NCBI GenBank assembly: GCA_029582265.1 | Contig: CM055819.1 | Coordinates: forward strand, 38,389,934-38,453,933 | Length of the DNA stretch: 64,000 bases | Direction of reading: 5' to 3' | Source: Zoroaster sp. YZ-2022 | Taxonomy: Eukaryota > Echinodermata > Asteroidea > Forcipulatida > Zoroasteridae | Shown: piece after piece, positions 46,500 through 58,075 of the stretch | How positions within the stretch are numbered: position 1 is the stretch's first letter | Layout: every line of letters starts with the position of its first letter | The notes under the pieces: generated by a model | What the model was told of the DNA's origin: nothing | The model's input: the letters and a program-made list of their open reading frames with translations, nothing else | Database searches by the model: none | Made by a program: the position numbers and the translations under genes

Positions 46500-47458
46500 A
46501 CGGCCCGTTGATCTACCACGGACAACGGGACCGCACCCTCCCACCAAAAATGAACACCTTTGTGTCTAGTGCCTTTATAGTACCAGGATGACAAGGTCGC
46601 GTTAAGGACCTTAAATGTAGCCCAGGAGGGGTACACAAATCTAACAGTGATGTATTGATGAGTATTTGCATATTAATGAGCCTAGTTCCACCATGGCAGA
46701 TCCAATTATGTGCAGATTGATTCCGCATCAATTCGTGTCACACGTACTTCATGTACACTGCCTGGTATTTAGGGATGAAGGAAAGGATATAATGTGGAAA
46801 ACATGGGCGGATCGAGAGTGGCTTAAAAGGGGAGGCATATGGATAAATAAATATTGGAAATTTGTAACTTCCATGTAAAATAATGATTTAGTAGCAAGAT
46901 AAAAGGGGAAAGAAACATAACTTTTCTATACGTTTGACTTTGCTCAATAGGGTTATAAATAAACAATAATTTCTGAAAATATAAAATTGTAGAAAATGAA
47001 GAAAAAGCAGTCGTGTCAAAACTGAGTTTGACACGCAAAACATTTCATCGGCTAAATCAATAAAACCGACTTAATAATCATTATGATATAATACATGGTT
47101 TTAAGTAAAACTCATCAACAATCCGCAAAGGGTAAACAAAATAATATTTCAAGTTTTCGACGGCAATGAATGGCAACTTTGCATCAGAATTGCACTCAAA
47201 ACACGACAAATTTTATCATACCACTGGAGTCGATCTGCACTAGTTGATCGAATCTGCCATGGTGGAATGGTGCGAAATCGGCTAGGCTCATAAATATGCA
47301 ATTACTCATCAATACATCATTCTACATTTGTGTACCCCTCCCGGGCTACATTTAAGGTCCTTAGCCCGAACTTGTCATCCTGGTACTAGAAAGGCACTAG
47401 ACATAAAGGTTTCGGTGGGAGGTGCAGACCCGTTGTCCGTGGCAGATTAAGGGACCGT
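46500..47458. mobile_element. 959-bp fold-back element flanked by TTAA
   Basis: Arms of about 230-250 bp: ACGGCCCGTTGATCT...CCACCATGGCAGATC on the left and the inverse on the right (GATTCGATC/GATCTGCC...AAGGGACCGT). TTAA at 46496-46499 and 47459-47462. The interior has no transposase. Long arms suggest a fold-back or piggyBac/Kolobok-type non-autonomous element. Confidence 0.85.
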
Positions 47459-47764
47459 TTAAGAAAAAAAGACAAACAATTCGGCAATTCATCCAAACAT
47501 ATTTTGTTCAATTGCCAATGTTGTAGGCGTCCACGCACATATCGCTAATATTACCGCGCAACCACCTTTTGATTACTTGACTGATTTTAGTTTCAATCAA
47601 CAATTACAGGAAAACTACTTATTTTTCAGGGTTTTGTAGAATGTTATATTCTACTTTAGGAAGATCTTTCCAGTCATGTGTATCTCGTACCCTATGACAT
47701 TACATGTCACCCAGGCACTCAGAGACTTAGTGCTCGATATGCGGCAGAGTACTACTCCCCCCCA

Positions 47765-47942
47765 TTGGTGATGGTCAGTGTTGGTGATGGTCAGTGTTGG
47801 TGATGGTCAGTGTTGGTGATGGTCAGTGTTGGTGATGGTCAGTGTTGGTGATGGTCAGTGTTGGTGATGGTCAGTGTTGGTGATGGTCAGTGTTGGTGAT
47901 GGTCAGTGTTCGTTAATATGCAAGTGTTCGTTAATATGCAAG
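47765..47942. repeat. 16-bp minisatellite (about nine copies) plus 17-bp doublet
   Basis: TTGGTGATGGTCAGTG repeats about nine times to 47910, followed by two copies of TTCGTTAATATGCAAGTG-like units. Confidence 0.95.
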
Positions 47943-47984
47943 TACTCATCAATACATCATACGCAGGGACAACATTTTCCATGT

Positions 47985-48150
47985 ATAAAGTATGTTGGCT
48001 AAGAGTCGTTTAAAACACAGCACGGCAGAAATCCAATCGATCCAGCAATTTTGGCTGCAAATGGAAATTGTTTCATAGCAAAAAAACAAAATAAATTATA
48101 AATGCCGAGGCGACGCGCGCGGAAACCAGAGACTTTTTTGGTCTAAAGGC
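47985..48150. mobile_element. Fragment of the conserved-ORF TIR element
   Basis: Shares AAAGTATGTTGGCTAAGAG, the ATCGATCCAGCAATTTTGGC block and the GACTTTTTTGG end with 21500-21815. Confidence 0.6.
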
Positions 48151-48608
48151 ACTATACACAAAACAAGGAGAAAAGATTTTTTAAACTGCGCACAATACTG
48201 CTGTATTTAGCGGAAGGTGAGGGGGCCGGGGGACCACAAATGATCATTTACTAACAAAATAAAGTACTGTGAAAACAGAAATATCTGAGATGTCGGATTT
48301 TTCTTGGATTTTTCCCCCACACTCAGCAATTCTGGATCCACCCCTTTCTTCCCCACTGCACAGTATTTTAAATTTTTAATTTGATGAACATGCTTTAATG
48401 AAGGATGATTTATACTGAACAAAAAGTAATTTGCTTTTGTATAATAATAGTAATAGCAGTAATATTAGCGATATGTGCGTGGAGGCAACCTAGTACCTTG
48501 TCTCTTCAATTGATGGGAAAGATGCATATAAGGCGCAAAAAGTCTCCGGTTTTGGGTCTCCGCGCACGTCGCCTCAGTTCCCCCCCCCCCCCCTAATTAA
48601 AGGACAAT

Positions 48609-48946
48609 TATACTGAACAGCAAAAGAAACACAAGTCCGAGGACAGCAAAAGAAACGCAAGTCCGAGGTCTTGTCAAGTTTTCAAACTTAAGACAAACCA
48701 TTTTGATTCTAATCACTAATTTAATGAAAAATGCTTTAAATTTGTAAGCTGAAAGTGATTGTTGAATGTGAAAATCTTGCAATGCAATTTCAACAGTCAC
48801 TTTCAGCTCACAAATTGAAAGCATTTTTCATTAAATGAGTGATTAGAATCAAAATGGTTTGTCTTCTGTTTGAAAACTTGACAAGACCTCGGACTTGCGT
48901 TTCTTTTGCTGTCCTCGGACTTGCGTTTCTTTTGCTGTTCAGTATA
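48609..48946. mobile_element. Mariner-type MITE with about 145-bp inverted repeats
   Basis: TATACTGAACAGCAAAAG...and its inverse...CTTTTGCTGTTCAGTATA with TA borders. The first arm holds a doubled AAAGAAACGCAAGTCCGAGG word. It abuts copy 2 of the direct duplication. Confidence 0.9.
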
Positions 48947-48953
48947 TTTCAAA

Positions 48954-49712
48954 GAAGCAGTTTTGACGACCTTACCAATAGTGTATAATGGCTTGAAAGA
49001 GAAGTTATAACGTTGGTAGAAACACGCGTGTAGCGACAAAACTGCGGTGTATGTGCGGTTTGCGTAAACAAAATCCACGCATCAGGTTTTATGTATGTTC
49101 GTCAAGTTCGTCGGGACACCAACGCACCCGTGCCTACACTGGTGTATTGTCGTAACGCTCAAGTGACGAACAGCCATCAAAACTAAAGTAATTCTTTAAC
49201 ATTAAATCTTGGGATTATTTCATTAAAAACACTCTTTGAGATGCATAGTATTTGGTGATGAAATTATACTGCCAAGTTACAGCAGTTTAACACAGGTAAA
49301 AATTATTATGAAAAACTTATTTTCTGTAGTAGAAAATGTTTGGTTAAATCCTGGACGTCACCGTAGTACACGAAGGTGAAAGTCCAACCTGGGCTATGTA
49401 TCAGAACAGAATCCAATCAAATAATGGCCGCCGATTATATGCCTTACTAATTATGTCGATGACGTCATGTGAAGAGTATGTGGCGCTGAAGTATTTTGTG
49501 AGACTGTTATAGATTAATAAATTATAAATTATTTTGAAGTCTAAATATGCTTTGATTTGTAATACTGGCAAGCTATAGAACATTATGAATGTTGAGAGTT
49601 TTATTTCAGGAAACCTTTAAATATATAAAATGACAACCCATAAAGTAAAGAGTTTAATACCATCATCAACTTTCACAAAGAAAAAATATATTATTTAATT
49701 ATTTTAGAATAC
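48954..49712. repeat. Direct duplication, copy 2
   Basis: Copy of 44981-45711, 4 kb apart in the same orientation, with small indels (for example an extra GTATGTGGCGCTGAA at about 49478). Confidence 0.95.
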
Positions 49713-50512
49713 CCCTACCCCGACCCCCATCTCTACCACCATCCGTTTCCCGATAACAAAATTGTTGAATTATACTCGGAAAACTCAACTTGATTTGAAG
49801 ATTGGTACCAAGCATCCTGATAAATTATTTCGTCTGACATGCCGTTTGTGTCATTTTTTATAAGTAAACATGGAATGTATTACTTACATGGAATGTATTA
49901 CACGGAATGTATTAATACATGGAATGTATTACACTAATTATTACGAATTATTAACGAATTTCAAAGACAAAAATCCATAATGTTGTCATAATACGTAAAA
50001 AATATATTTCTAACATCACTACAAAAAAAACCGCCCCATTGACTTTGAACACAACCTAGTACGCAGTGGTACTCATTTTTACCACACCACGAGGTAGTCA
50101 CCAAGTCAATGCACCCGACAATTCGCTTATTGCGTACGTGTATTGTACGCTAGTCTGCATGCGGGCTATACGGAAAGTGTTTCTTGTGATAAAGCATGCA
50201 CAGAGGGAGTCCATTATTTGCACATGTAGCATAATGCACTGCTGCAGTATTTTAACAAAAACACGATGGGCAATCAAAACCATTTTTCCGGTCAATTAAC
50301 CGTATAACCGACCGTTTCAATAACGGTTACGGTTACAAAAATAGTCGTAAACATGCAGCCTAAATCAGCAATTTGAAAGGAACCAGACACAATTAACATT
50401 TTTCACTAGACTGTCTGTCTGTCCGTCTCCCTGAAATGTTGATAGTGTCTTGTTTCATTCATATAGGCCTATTTTTTCTAAGGCAAAATATAAAGAATAA
50501 AATTGTACATAC
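49713..50512. other. Intronic spacer of the PAN-domain gene (inferred)
   Basis: ACATGGAATGTATTAC repeats three times at 49868-49932. No gene. Confidence 0.4.
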
Positions 50513-50558
50513 CTCCTTTGTCAGACACTGGTAGCTGAAGTTGTTTAATGACACTCGG
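50513..50558 (-). CDS. PAN-domain protein gene, probable exon 2
   Basis: On the - strand a 46-base segment lies between a strong acceptor (CTTTGTTTTGCAG, 50559-50571) and a strong donor (GGAG|GTATGT). In phase 0, as exon 1 leaves it, it reads PSVIKQLQLPVSDKG and leaves phase 1. Small linker exons of this kind are common between modules of secreted mosaic proteins. The evidence is splice words plus phase; the peptide has no known motif. Confidence 0.5.
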
Positions 50559-51066
50559 CTGCAAAACAAAGCACATGATAATGATATTAATAATTGTTAT
50601 ATGTAGTATAAACCATCTATAAATCTGAAGTAGATGACCAGCCAGGGATCCATTTCTACATTATATGGATTTCACTATTTTCTCCTTTAAAAAAAACAAC
50701 ACAACGAAATAAGCCAAATACTTTCACATGTTGTCTTTTTTTGTACAGTGATACACCGCCTTTAAGCTGAAACTGTGATTTGAGAAAAAGACGGTGAAAC
50801 AATTAAGGCAAATGCTCTTCATAGACACGAATAATATGCAGTGAGAGGAAGCAAAAGAGGCAATTATCTGCTAGATTTTTCTAAAACAATTATTCTTGTT
50901 TAAGACAGAATATGCTTCTTTAGATAAGGAAAACATCCAGGAAGTGTTACTTAATTGAAACAATGCGATCAGACATTTGATGCATGATGTAAGATAGGCC
51001 TATACTTCCGATCCCAGGTATATATGGTAATCAGCCCCCCCCCCCCCACACACACACACAAAAGTA

Positions 51067-51130
51067 CGTTTATGGTGTAAACCGAGAACCTATAGTTCCT
51101 CTCTTTTGTTTTCGGTTTACACCATAAACA
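51067..51130. repeat. Inverted repeat (TTTATGGTGTAAACCGA arms)
   Basis: GTTTATGGTGTAAACCGAGAAC faces TTCGGTTTACACCATAAAC across a short loop, bounded by CA repeats on both sides. Confidence 0.85.
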
Positions 51131-51612
51131 CACACAGCACGAAAATAATAATAATGTTGACGCCTTATGGATGATATGTGCCAGACTTGTATGACTCGCA
51201 CTCCAGTCCAACTTCAGTCACTTTTTTGTAAATCGAACTTGGACGCGAGTCACCATGTACAATGACTCAGACTCGGATTTTAAAAAACGTTAACAAAATA
51301 AAGAATTTTCTTGCCAACATAGTGTCGTGTTACTTAATCAAAACAATGCGAACAGTTTTATAAAATTTACACCGTGCATCCTATTCCGTTGTAGCATAGC
51401 CTATAGTGTTCTTTCTCTGTTTGAAGTAAAATGCGATCGGAAAGTGCGTCTTCCAGAAATCGATTATAATGAATCATGTACCCAAGCTTCAGCATACAAC
51501 ATCGTGGGAATAAGAACTGGATAGTAATGGGTACCAGACTTATTACATTATCCCAATCACTGATCTCTCAATTTTCATGGCGTTTTCTCGTCCATTCTAG
51601 AGAAATAGAATG

Positions 51613-51718
51613 AATAAAAGAGAAGTCAGAACACTGAATTGTACAAAGGTATGTTCATTCTAGAGAAATAGAATGAACATACCTTTGTACAATTCAGTGT
51701 TCTGACTTCCCTTTTATT
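51613..51718. repeat. Long hairpin with about 48-bp arms
   Basis: AATAAAAGAGAAGTCAGAAC... to ...GTTCATTCT, an eight-base loop AGAGAAAT, then the near-exact inverse to CTTTTATT. The loop region CATTCTAGAGAAATAGAATG also occurs just before the left arm (51594). Confidence 0.9.
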
Positions 51719-52589
51719 TAGTAATATAACACCTTGTGTGGACAATTTGTACATTCAGAATGTATCCTTCTTTTTTCCAAGTTTGAGAATTGAAAAAAAG
51801 TCTTTTCAATTCCATGTCTTAAGTTTATTAAAATAAGACAAGTAAATCAAATAATGTTGATATTGGAAAAATGTTTGATTTAGTAAAATTGATGAGATAC
51901 TAACCCATATGTTGAGAATTTATTTCACTTAACTTTGAACCTTGACATGTATAAGGTTTTCTTTTTTTCGTTTAATTTTTTTAAGCGACTCGTGACTCGG
52001 ACTCGACCTTCGTCACTCGTGACTCGCACAACCACATAACTCGGCACTTGGACTTACTTGGACTTGACACTGGAGACATGGATTCGAGGTTTGATGACTC
52101 GAATACAAGTCTGATATTTGCAAACCCTACAATCAACAAAATAAATAAACTGACCAAAAACAACAACAACAAATATAAACGAAAATTTCCTAATTAAAAG
52201 GTGTATATATTGTTATTGGGTATCTTAAGTATCAAATTTAACCGCGGACAAATCTCCTATAGTCCTATTGGGTGTTAGAAACTACACCAGTGGTGTTTAT
52301 ATTGAGCAACTCACCAAATATAAAAACCATAACAAAATAAATATGACACCACTCCGATACACTTCTATTGATATTGGTAACGGCCTCCAGTTTTCCTTTT
52401 TGCTCAACCAAGCAATATATGACGTAGATGAAAAAGCTATAATTTTCACTAATAATAGAGTGATTTTTTTTTGAGAATTCAGTTAAACATAATTTCACCG
52501 GTTTCCTTATTGACCCTTATTAGTTTAAAGTGGAAGAAATACTGCTCCAAAGAATGGACAAATATTTAAACACGAAATGAACATTTTAC

Positions 52590-52910
52590 CTCCTCCGGTC
52601 CGTAATAATATGTGTCCTTCTTCTCAGCGAGGGCCTGTGGGAACTGCGACGCTGAAGCCCCGTTCAGCTCACACAGCTTGTCCCGGTCCGAGTAGTTGAG
52701 AGAGAAACAGCGCGTATTAGACAGACACAAATTGCCGCACCTGGTCATGGAAATCCCCGTCAAGTTGCGGTATCCGTGCCCCTGCAGGATCAGGTCGGCT
52801 ATGCCACTGAAATGTAAGCTACGCGAGTTACCAACGGTTGCGCCTTCACATGAGCTGGCAGCCTCAGCCGACAGGCAATGAATGGTCACCAAAAAGAGAA
52901 AACGAAACAT
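52590..52910 (-). CDS. Secreted PAN/apple-domain protein, exon 1
   Basis: ATG 52910 gives a signal peptide (MFRFLFLVTIHCLSAEAASS), then about 85 residues with PAN/apple features: SLHFSGIADLILQGHGYRNL, then MTRCGNLCLSNTRCFSLNYS, then KLCELNGASASQF and a TYYYGPEE end. The C-x3-C-x5-C...C-x-L-N pattern is the PAN/apple module that binds proteins or sugars outside the cell. The donor is GAGGAG|GTAAAA at 52590, phase 0. An in-frame ATG lies further upstream (52982), but the signal peptide favours 52910. The gene continues to the left on the - strand (exon 2 at 50513-50558). Confidence 0.75.
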
Positions 52911-53187
52911 CTCTTCTTTGTGGTGACTGATCTTAAACTTAAATGTCACAGTTTGTTGCAAATGCTGCTGTTGATGAAACAAAAGTTTCTAGTGAGTCCA
53001 CAGGTGGTGATGTTAGATAATGATGAGGATGATTACGACGACAAAAATAACCAATTATGACACAGTATATCTTTGGACACGTTCTTTTGTTATTGAAAAG
53101 AAAATTGCACGATAATATTACACCATCCTCCAGCAAACGCGACTCGAATCATATTGACATCAAACACAAATGTATGTGCCTAAAAAG

Positions 53188-53338
53188 CTAGTCTCGGTGC
53201 AAAACGCAGTCCTTATCACACGTGCACATCCTTCCATCCACCCAATTCGCTGCCGCGTCTGTGCGCAGCTTGGCCATAAGCAAGGGCATAGCATGTGCCG
53301 AGCACAATAGAGTATTGGCAAAGAAGATGATGCCGTAC
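53188..53338 (-). CDS. Possible last exon of an unidentified gene
   Basis: After a good acceptor (TTTCTTCCCTGGAATTTGCAG on the - strand) the frame reads YGIIFFANTLLCSAHAMPLL then MAKLRTDAAANWVDGRMCTC and DKDCVLHRD before TAG at 53190-53188. The upstream part would lie beyond the LINE at 53400-57185, which would then sit in its intron. No family recognised. It ends about 280 bases before the PAN gene starts on the same strand, so it might alternatively be an upstream exon of that locus. Confidence 0.35.
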
Positions 53339-53420
53339 CTGCAAATTCCAGGGAAGAAACTACACGTTTGGGTAGTACGGTTAACCATTTTTGTAGTTAT
53401 AATAAATACGATATTCTAAT

Positions 53421-55470
53421 TGATGAACTCAATAATAATGACGAGGAGAATGAGGTCAAAAACACCGAACAAAATGGTAATAGCAATAACAAACCAATTA
53501 CACAGAAGAAGAAACGCAAATGCATTAGACGCAGTAAAAGTAAAAGTGTCAACAAAACTGATACCCTCAAAATTGCGTACAATAATATTAGGGGATACAA
53601 AAGCAAAAAATACGATGTTCAACGATTCTTAAACAGAAATAGTATCGGTATTTTTGGAGTTGTAGAAACATTCCTGAGGGACAGAGATATAATTAATGTT
53701 AAAGGCTACAACTGGGTAGGTAAAAACAGAACACTGGGAGAAAAGAAAAGCCAGGGTGGGATCGGATTTTTAATCAAGGATACCATAAGAATTTTAGATG
53801 ATAATGTCTTAAATACGAGATCGGATCCTCTAGAAAGGCTATGGATTAAAATACAATTGACCAACTCTTCGAATACGGTGTATTACATGGCCGTAGCATA
53901 CTTCCCATGTGAAGGCAATGATCACAATCTAACAGATGAACTTTATATATCTCTTTTAGCAGAAAAATTAGAAATCACTCAAAACTGCGATGAAGCTAAC
54001 ATTATTATCGTTGGTGATTTCAATGGAAAGATTGGAGAAAATATTTCTGGCGGCGACGACATTATAAATTACAATGGACAAGGTCTGTTAAACTTTAGGA
54101 AAGACAGCGATCTTATTATTCTCAACAGTAGTGATAAATGTACAGGTATTTTTACCTGGGTTCAAAAACGACAGCAACACATTCTAGATTACGGACTGGT
54201 GTCGCATAATGTACACGATAGAGTTAAAGAATTTCAAATTGATGATCTAGGAATGCACAATTTAGGCAGTGATCATAACATGATGATAATTGACCTGTCC
54301 ATCGAGACCCATAATTATAAATCGGAATATATTGACAAAGACGTTGAACAACGTGTGTTTTGGAATATAAAAACTGACCAAGACTGGGAACCCTTCCAAC
54401 AATCTCTGGCAACAGATTTTAAGGAGTGGGACCCAGCTGGTTTAAGCGCAGATGAAACTTGGGAACAATGGAAATCCAAAGTAATAACTTCTGCTCAAGA
54501 ATGTTTCGGACACAAACCAAAATATAAGAATCATAAACCATGGTTTGACAAAGAAATTGTAGAATCTATTAAAAACAGAAAAGATGCATGCCGTGCGCAC
54601 CGCCATTACTACAAATGTAAAGGCAACTATACTTTTGATGAAAACACGTGTGATACTCTTTGGGATGAATACCAAAGTAAACGCAATAAATCAAAGTCAT
54701 TAATACGAAGAAAAGTTATGCAAATGAGAGTAGACAATTGTTCAAAACTAATAAAAAAGGGCGGTCCCCGATGTCGAGATTTCTGGCATATGCTAAAAGG
54801 AAAGAAACAAACAAATAAAGTGAAATCAATAATAATACCTGGTACAAAAACTGTTACATCTAACAAAAACACAATTAAGTCATCCCTAAAAATGTACTAC
54901 AACACACTAGGAAAAATGAACCAAAACCTTGAAGATAACGATTCAACTGGGCCTAATATTAATTATATTGATAACTCATCTCGTGATGATACAGGTAATC
55001 AAGACAACTCTATAGACGAGCTCACTTTCGATATAAATGATGTAGCTACAGCCATATCTTATTGTAAAAATAACAAATGTCCAGGAATAGATACAATAAC
55101 GAATGAAATGTTAAAAAATGGAGGTAATGAAATGGTTGTAGCAATGTATAAAATGTTTACAAGATTAACTGAACTACAATGTATACCTGACGAATGGAAT
55201 AGAGGTACGATCATACCATTATTGAAAAAAGGTGACATCAAAGACTTAAATAACTACAGAGGTATCACATTAAACTCGTGTGTCTCTAAGGTGTATAATA
55301 GGATTATCGCCCAAACAGTGTCGGACTATATCGAGGACAATAATCTACTAAATGAAGTTCAAGGGGGATTCCGGAAAGGTAGACGATGTGAAGATCACAT
55401 TTTCACTCTCAAAAGTATCATTGCAACTAGACAGGCTGAAGGTAAACAAAAACTTACCTTGCATTTTTAG
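53421..55470 (+). pseudogene. LINE ORF2: endonuclease and N-terminal RT (copy B)
   Basis: One open stretch of about 680 codons. After a basic Asn-rich start comes the APE endonuclease: TLKIAYNNIRGYKSKKYDVQ (N box), IGIFGVVETFL (Glu box), NIIIVGDFNGKIG and LGSDHNMMIIDL (SDH box). A connector with GGPRCRDFWHMLKG follows, then RT blocks GTIIPLLKKGDIKDLNNYRG, ITLNSCVSKVYNRI and NEVQGGFRKGRRCEDHIFTL. It ends at a frameshift-induced stop after KLTLHF; the RT goes on at once in the next frame. The element cuts DNA and copies its RNA into the nick (family knowledge). The start used by the element is uncertain; a frame continues upstream to 53368. Confidence 0.85.
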
Positions 55471-57018
55471 ACTTCAAAAGGCGTTCGACACGGTTTGGAG
55501 AGATGGTCTTATCTATGCCATTAAGCGAATGGGTATTAAAGGAAACTTGCTAAACATAATTAAGAACCTATATGCGAACGTAAGATGTAAAGTAGTATTT
55601 GGGGATATAGAAACTGATTATTTCAATATTGACGAAGGTGTTAAACAAGGTTGTACGCTTTCTCCACTTTTTGTTTTCAATATTTATAAATGAATTGTAT
55701 AAAATGATAAAAGACAAAGACTTAGGTGTAAGCATTTTCGATGTTAAGATAGGTAGTCTGTTTTGGGCAGATGATGTGGTACTTATTGCAGATAATGAAA
55801 GAGATCTTAATTTACTATTGGAAACAGCAGGGAATTCTCAAAAAATGGAAACTTTCTTTCAACTATGACAAATCGAATGTTTTAATTACAGGACAACGTG
55901 TGAATGTGCACAGAAAATGGCAATTAGGCAATCATTACATATCAGAAACCGAAACATATAAATATTTGGGGTACACATCTCTAGATCATTATCTGATACG
56001 CACCACATAGATGAAGTTATCAAAAAGGGCAATCGTATCATTTCATATATTAAGTCAATAATCACTGAACAAGAAGATTTTAACAGGGTTTATTATGGAG
56101 ATTTGCTTTGGAAAACAATTGGGCTACCCACAATAAATTATGCAAGCTCCATTTGGTTTTGCAATGGGAAAACAGCACAAGACAAAATCGAAAACTTGCA
56201 ATACCAAATGGCCAGAATAATATTAAAGGCCCCCAGGAATGTTGCTAAAGAGGCACTGTACGGTGATTTGGGATGGCAAACTGTTTCTTCTGTGCAAAAT
56301 GAGTATAGAATTCAATACTTCAATAGGCTGAAAATATGGAGAACAGTAGGTGGTCTCGCTTACTTTTCAAAGCTATTCTTCATGTTGAAGACAATATGAA
56401 ATGGCAATGGTTAACGAATATAAAAAATAATCTAATGAAATTCAATTTAATTAATATGTTTAGTGAAGAACCTGCAACTGATAAATGGACACAACAATTT
56501 AGGAAAGAAAACAAGAGCAAAGATGCCAAAGAATGGTTCACCAGAGCTCAAAGTAAAACATCATTAACAGAATACATTATGTATAAGGGAAGTCCGAATT
56601 TTGAACAATATCTACTTGACAATACAAACTTTAAAATGTTAACCTAAAATTTAAAGCAAGGTCCAATTCGTTAGACCTTGAAGGCCGTAAGCAATCATGG
56701 TGTGCTCAAAATACAGGCCTATGTAAACTATGTACGAACAACCAAACCGAAACAGTAGAACATTTTTTATTTGATTGTACTAAATTGTATGATATTAGGG
56801 ATGCTATTTACTTAAATATTAGAAACAGTCTCTGGGAAAATGGGTTAAACGAATATTGGGAAAACTTTAGCAATGGCTCTCAAGAATTAAAAAGACATTT
56901 CATGCTTGACAATATGTACACAGAAAACGTAGTATTAGGTAAAATCTTCGACGTTCAAAGTAAACAATACTTAAATCGAGCATGGACAGCAAGATCTCTA
57001 ATACTATCCACATTATAA
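55466..57018 (+). pseudogene. LINE ORF2: RT palm to C-terminal finger (copy B), frameshifted
   Basis: Successive frames give AFDTVWRDGLIYAIKRMGIK (catalytic Asp block), DEGVKQGCTLSP, FSIFINELYKMIKDKDLG, GSLFWADDVVLIADNERD (FWADD box), SNVLITGQRVN, YQMARIILKAPRNVAKEALY and CKLCTNNQTETVEHFLFDC (CX2C-HX4C finger), ending SLILSTL at 57018. Each matches the - strand copy A. At least five single-base shifts make it inactive as it stands. Confidence 0.85.
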
Positions 57019-57439
57019 CTTGAACCGTATAATTTTATACTGTACCGGTAGTTAGTAATTAACTTGTAATTATTGTGTTTGTCATGTTTATAATTGTCAC
57101 CTTATAATTGTCATTATATAATTTGGATGCACCACCACACGGTGTGTGCCACTGTAACAAAAGTGTTTCCGAATAAAAACTAAAACTAAACCGTAAAACA
57201 TACCGACAGAGAGCCGGAAGTTCTGACGTCACGCTTCGAGGCTCGTGTATGACGCCAGTTACCGGCCTCTCGGTTTCATTGAAATTCTACTTTGACCTTG
57301 CTTGGAAGCTAGCGCGCAAGCCTAGAAGCATGACGTCAGATTTCGGCACAATGTATCCAATGAAATCCCTTGAATGGTACGCCCGTAGACTGTCTCTTGA
57401 TATAGGATAAAGACAGCATATTATGCAGTCTATTATGTC

Positions 57440-57662
57440 AAAGAAACAGTTAACTCAGTTGGTAGAGTGACTGACTGCCGAGGTCCTAGGATCAAATCCC
57501 GAGCAGAGAAATTGTGTTTTTGTAAAAAAAACAAAAAACAATTAAATTGTCTACTTATCCTACAAAAATATCAAGAAACAGTTAGCTCAGTTGTTAGAGT
57601 GCTTGACTGCCGAGCAAGAGGTCAGAGGATCGAATCCCGCTCAGAGAAATGGTGTTTTTGTA
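57440..57662 (+). mobile_element. Two tandem tRNA-like SINE monomers
   Basis: GTTAACTCAGTTGGTAGAGTG ... GGATCAAATCCCGAGCAG and, 139 bases on, GTTAGCTCAGTTGTTAGAGT ... GGATCGAATCCCGCTCAG. Both have A- and B-box-like words and the tail GAGAAATxGTGTTTTTGTAA. They do not fold as complete tRNAs by eye. Confidence 0.7.
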
Positions 57663-57952
57663 AAAATAAAAAAAAACTTGTATACTTTAATATTTAAAAC
57701 ATTTAAAATGGTCGTTTAATTTGGAATATATATTTGGTTAACCTTCCACATATCTAAAAACGCAAAAGCAAAAATACGTGAAGAACATTGATTGATGTAC
57801 ACGTCATCGGTAGTATATGGTCGTAAGCGTCACGGCACGCGCCATCGGGTGGCATTGCATCGCAATTGAACACGTGGTATTATTATCAATAATGATGTAC
57901 ATTGTACATTGTACATGTGTGTAATGATTGGAACTCTGGAAGTGCCATCCGA

Positions 57953-58075
57953 CTTGTTGAGATCCTGAGATAATTTATATCAGGATAACGACATCATCTA
58001 CGTAAGATGACATCATCCCGACATAATATCGGGATGTCGAGATCCTGAGATAAATTATCAGACGATTAAATGACG
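57953..58075. repeat. String of small hairpins
   Basis: Three inverted words in a row: TCCTGAGATAATTTATATCAGGA, CATCATCT...AGATGACATC and ATCCCGACATAATATCGGGAT; the word GAGATCCTGAGATAA occurs at both ends. Confidence 0.75.

Larger units (their letters stand above)
53400..57185 (+). mobile_element. APE-type non-LTR retrotransposon, copy B (near complete ORF2)
   Basis: The same family as copy A at 17830-21230. Endonuclease, reverse transcriptase and C-terminal finger occur in order, with frameshifts at about 55465, 55670, 55850, 55975, 56370 and 56640. The 3' end has GTGTGTGCCACTGTAAC, a GAATAAAA and an AAACT repeat at 57170-57185. No ORF1 seen; the 5' end is at about 53400. Confidence 0.85.
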
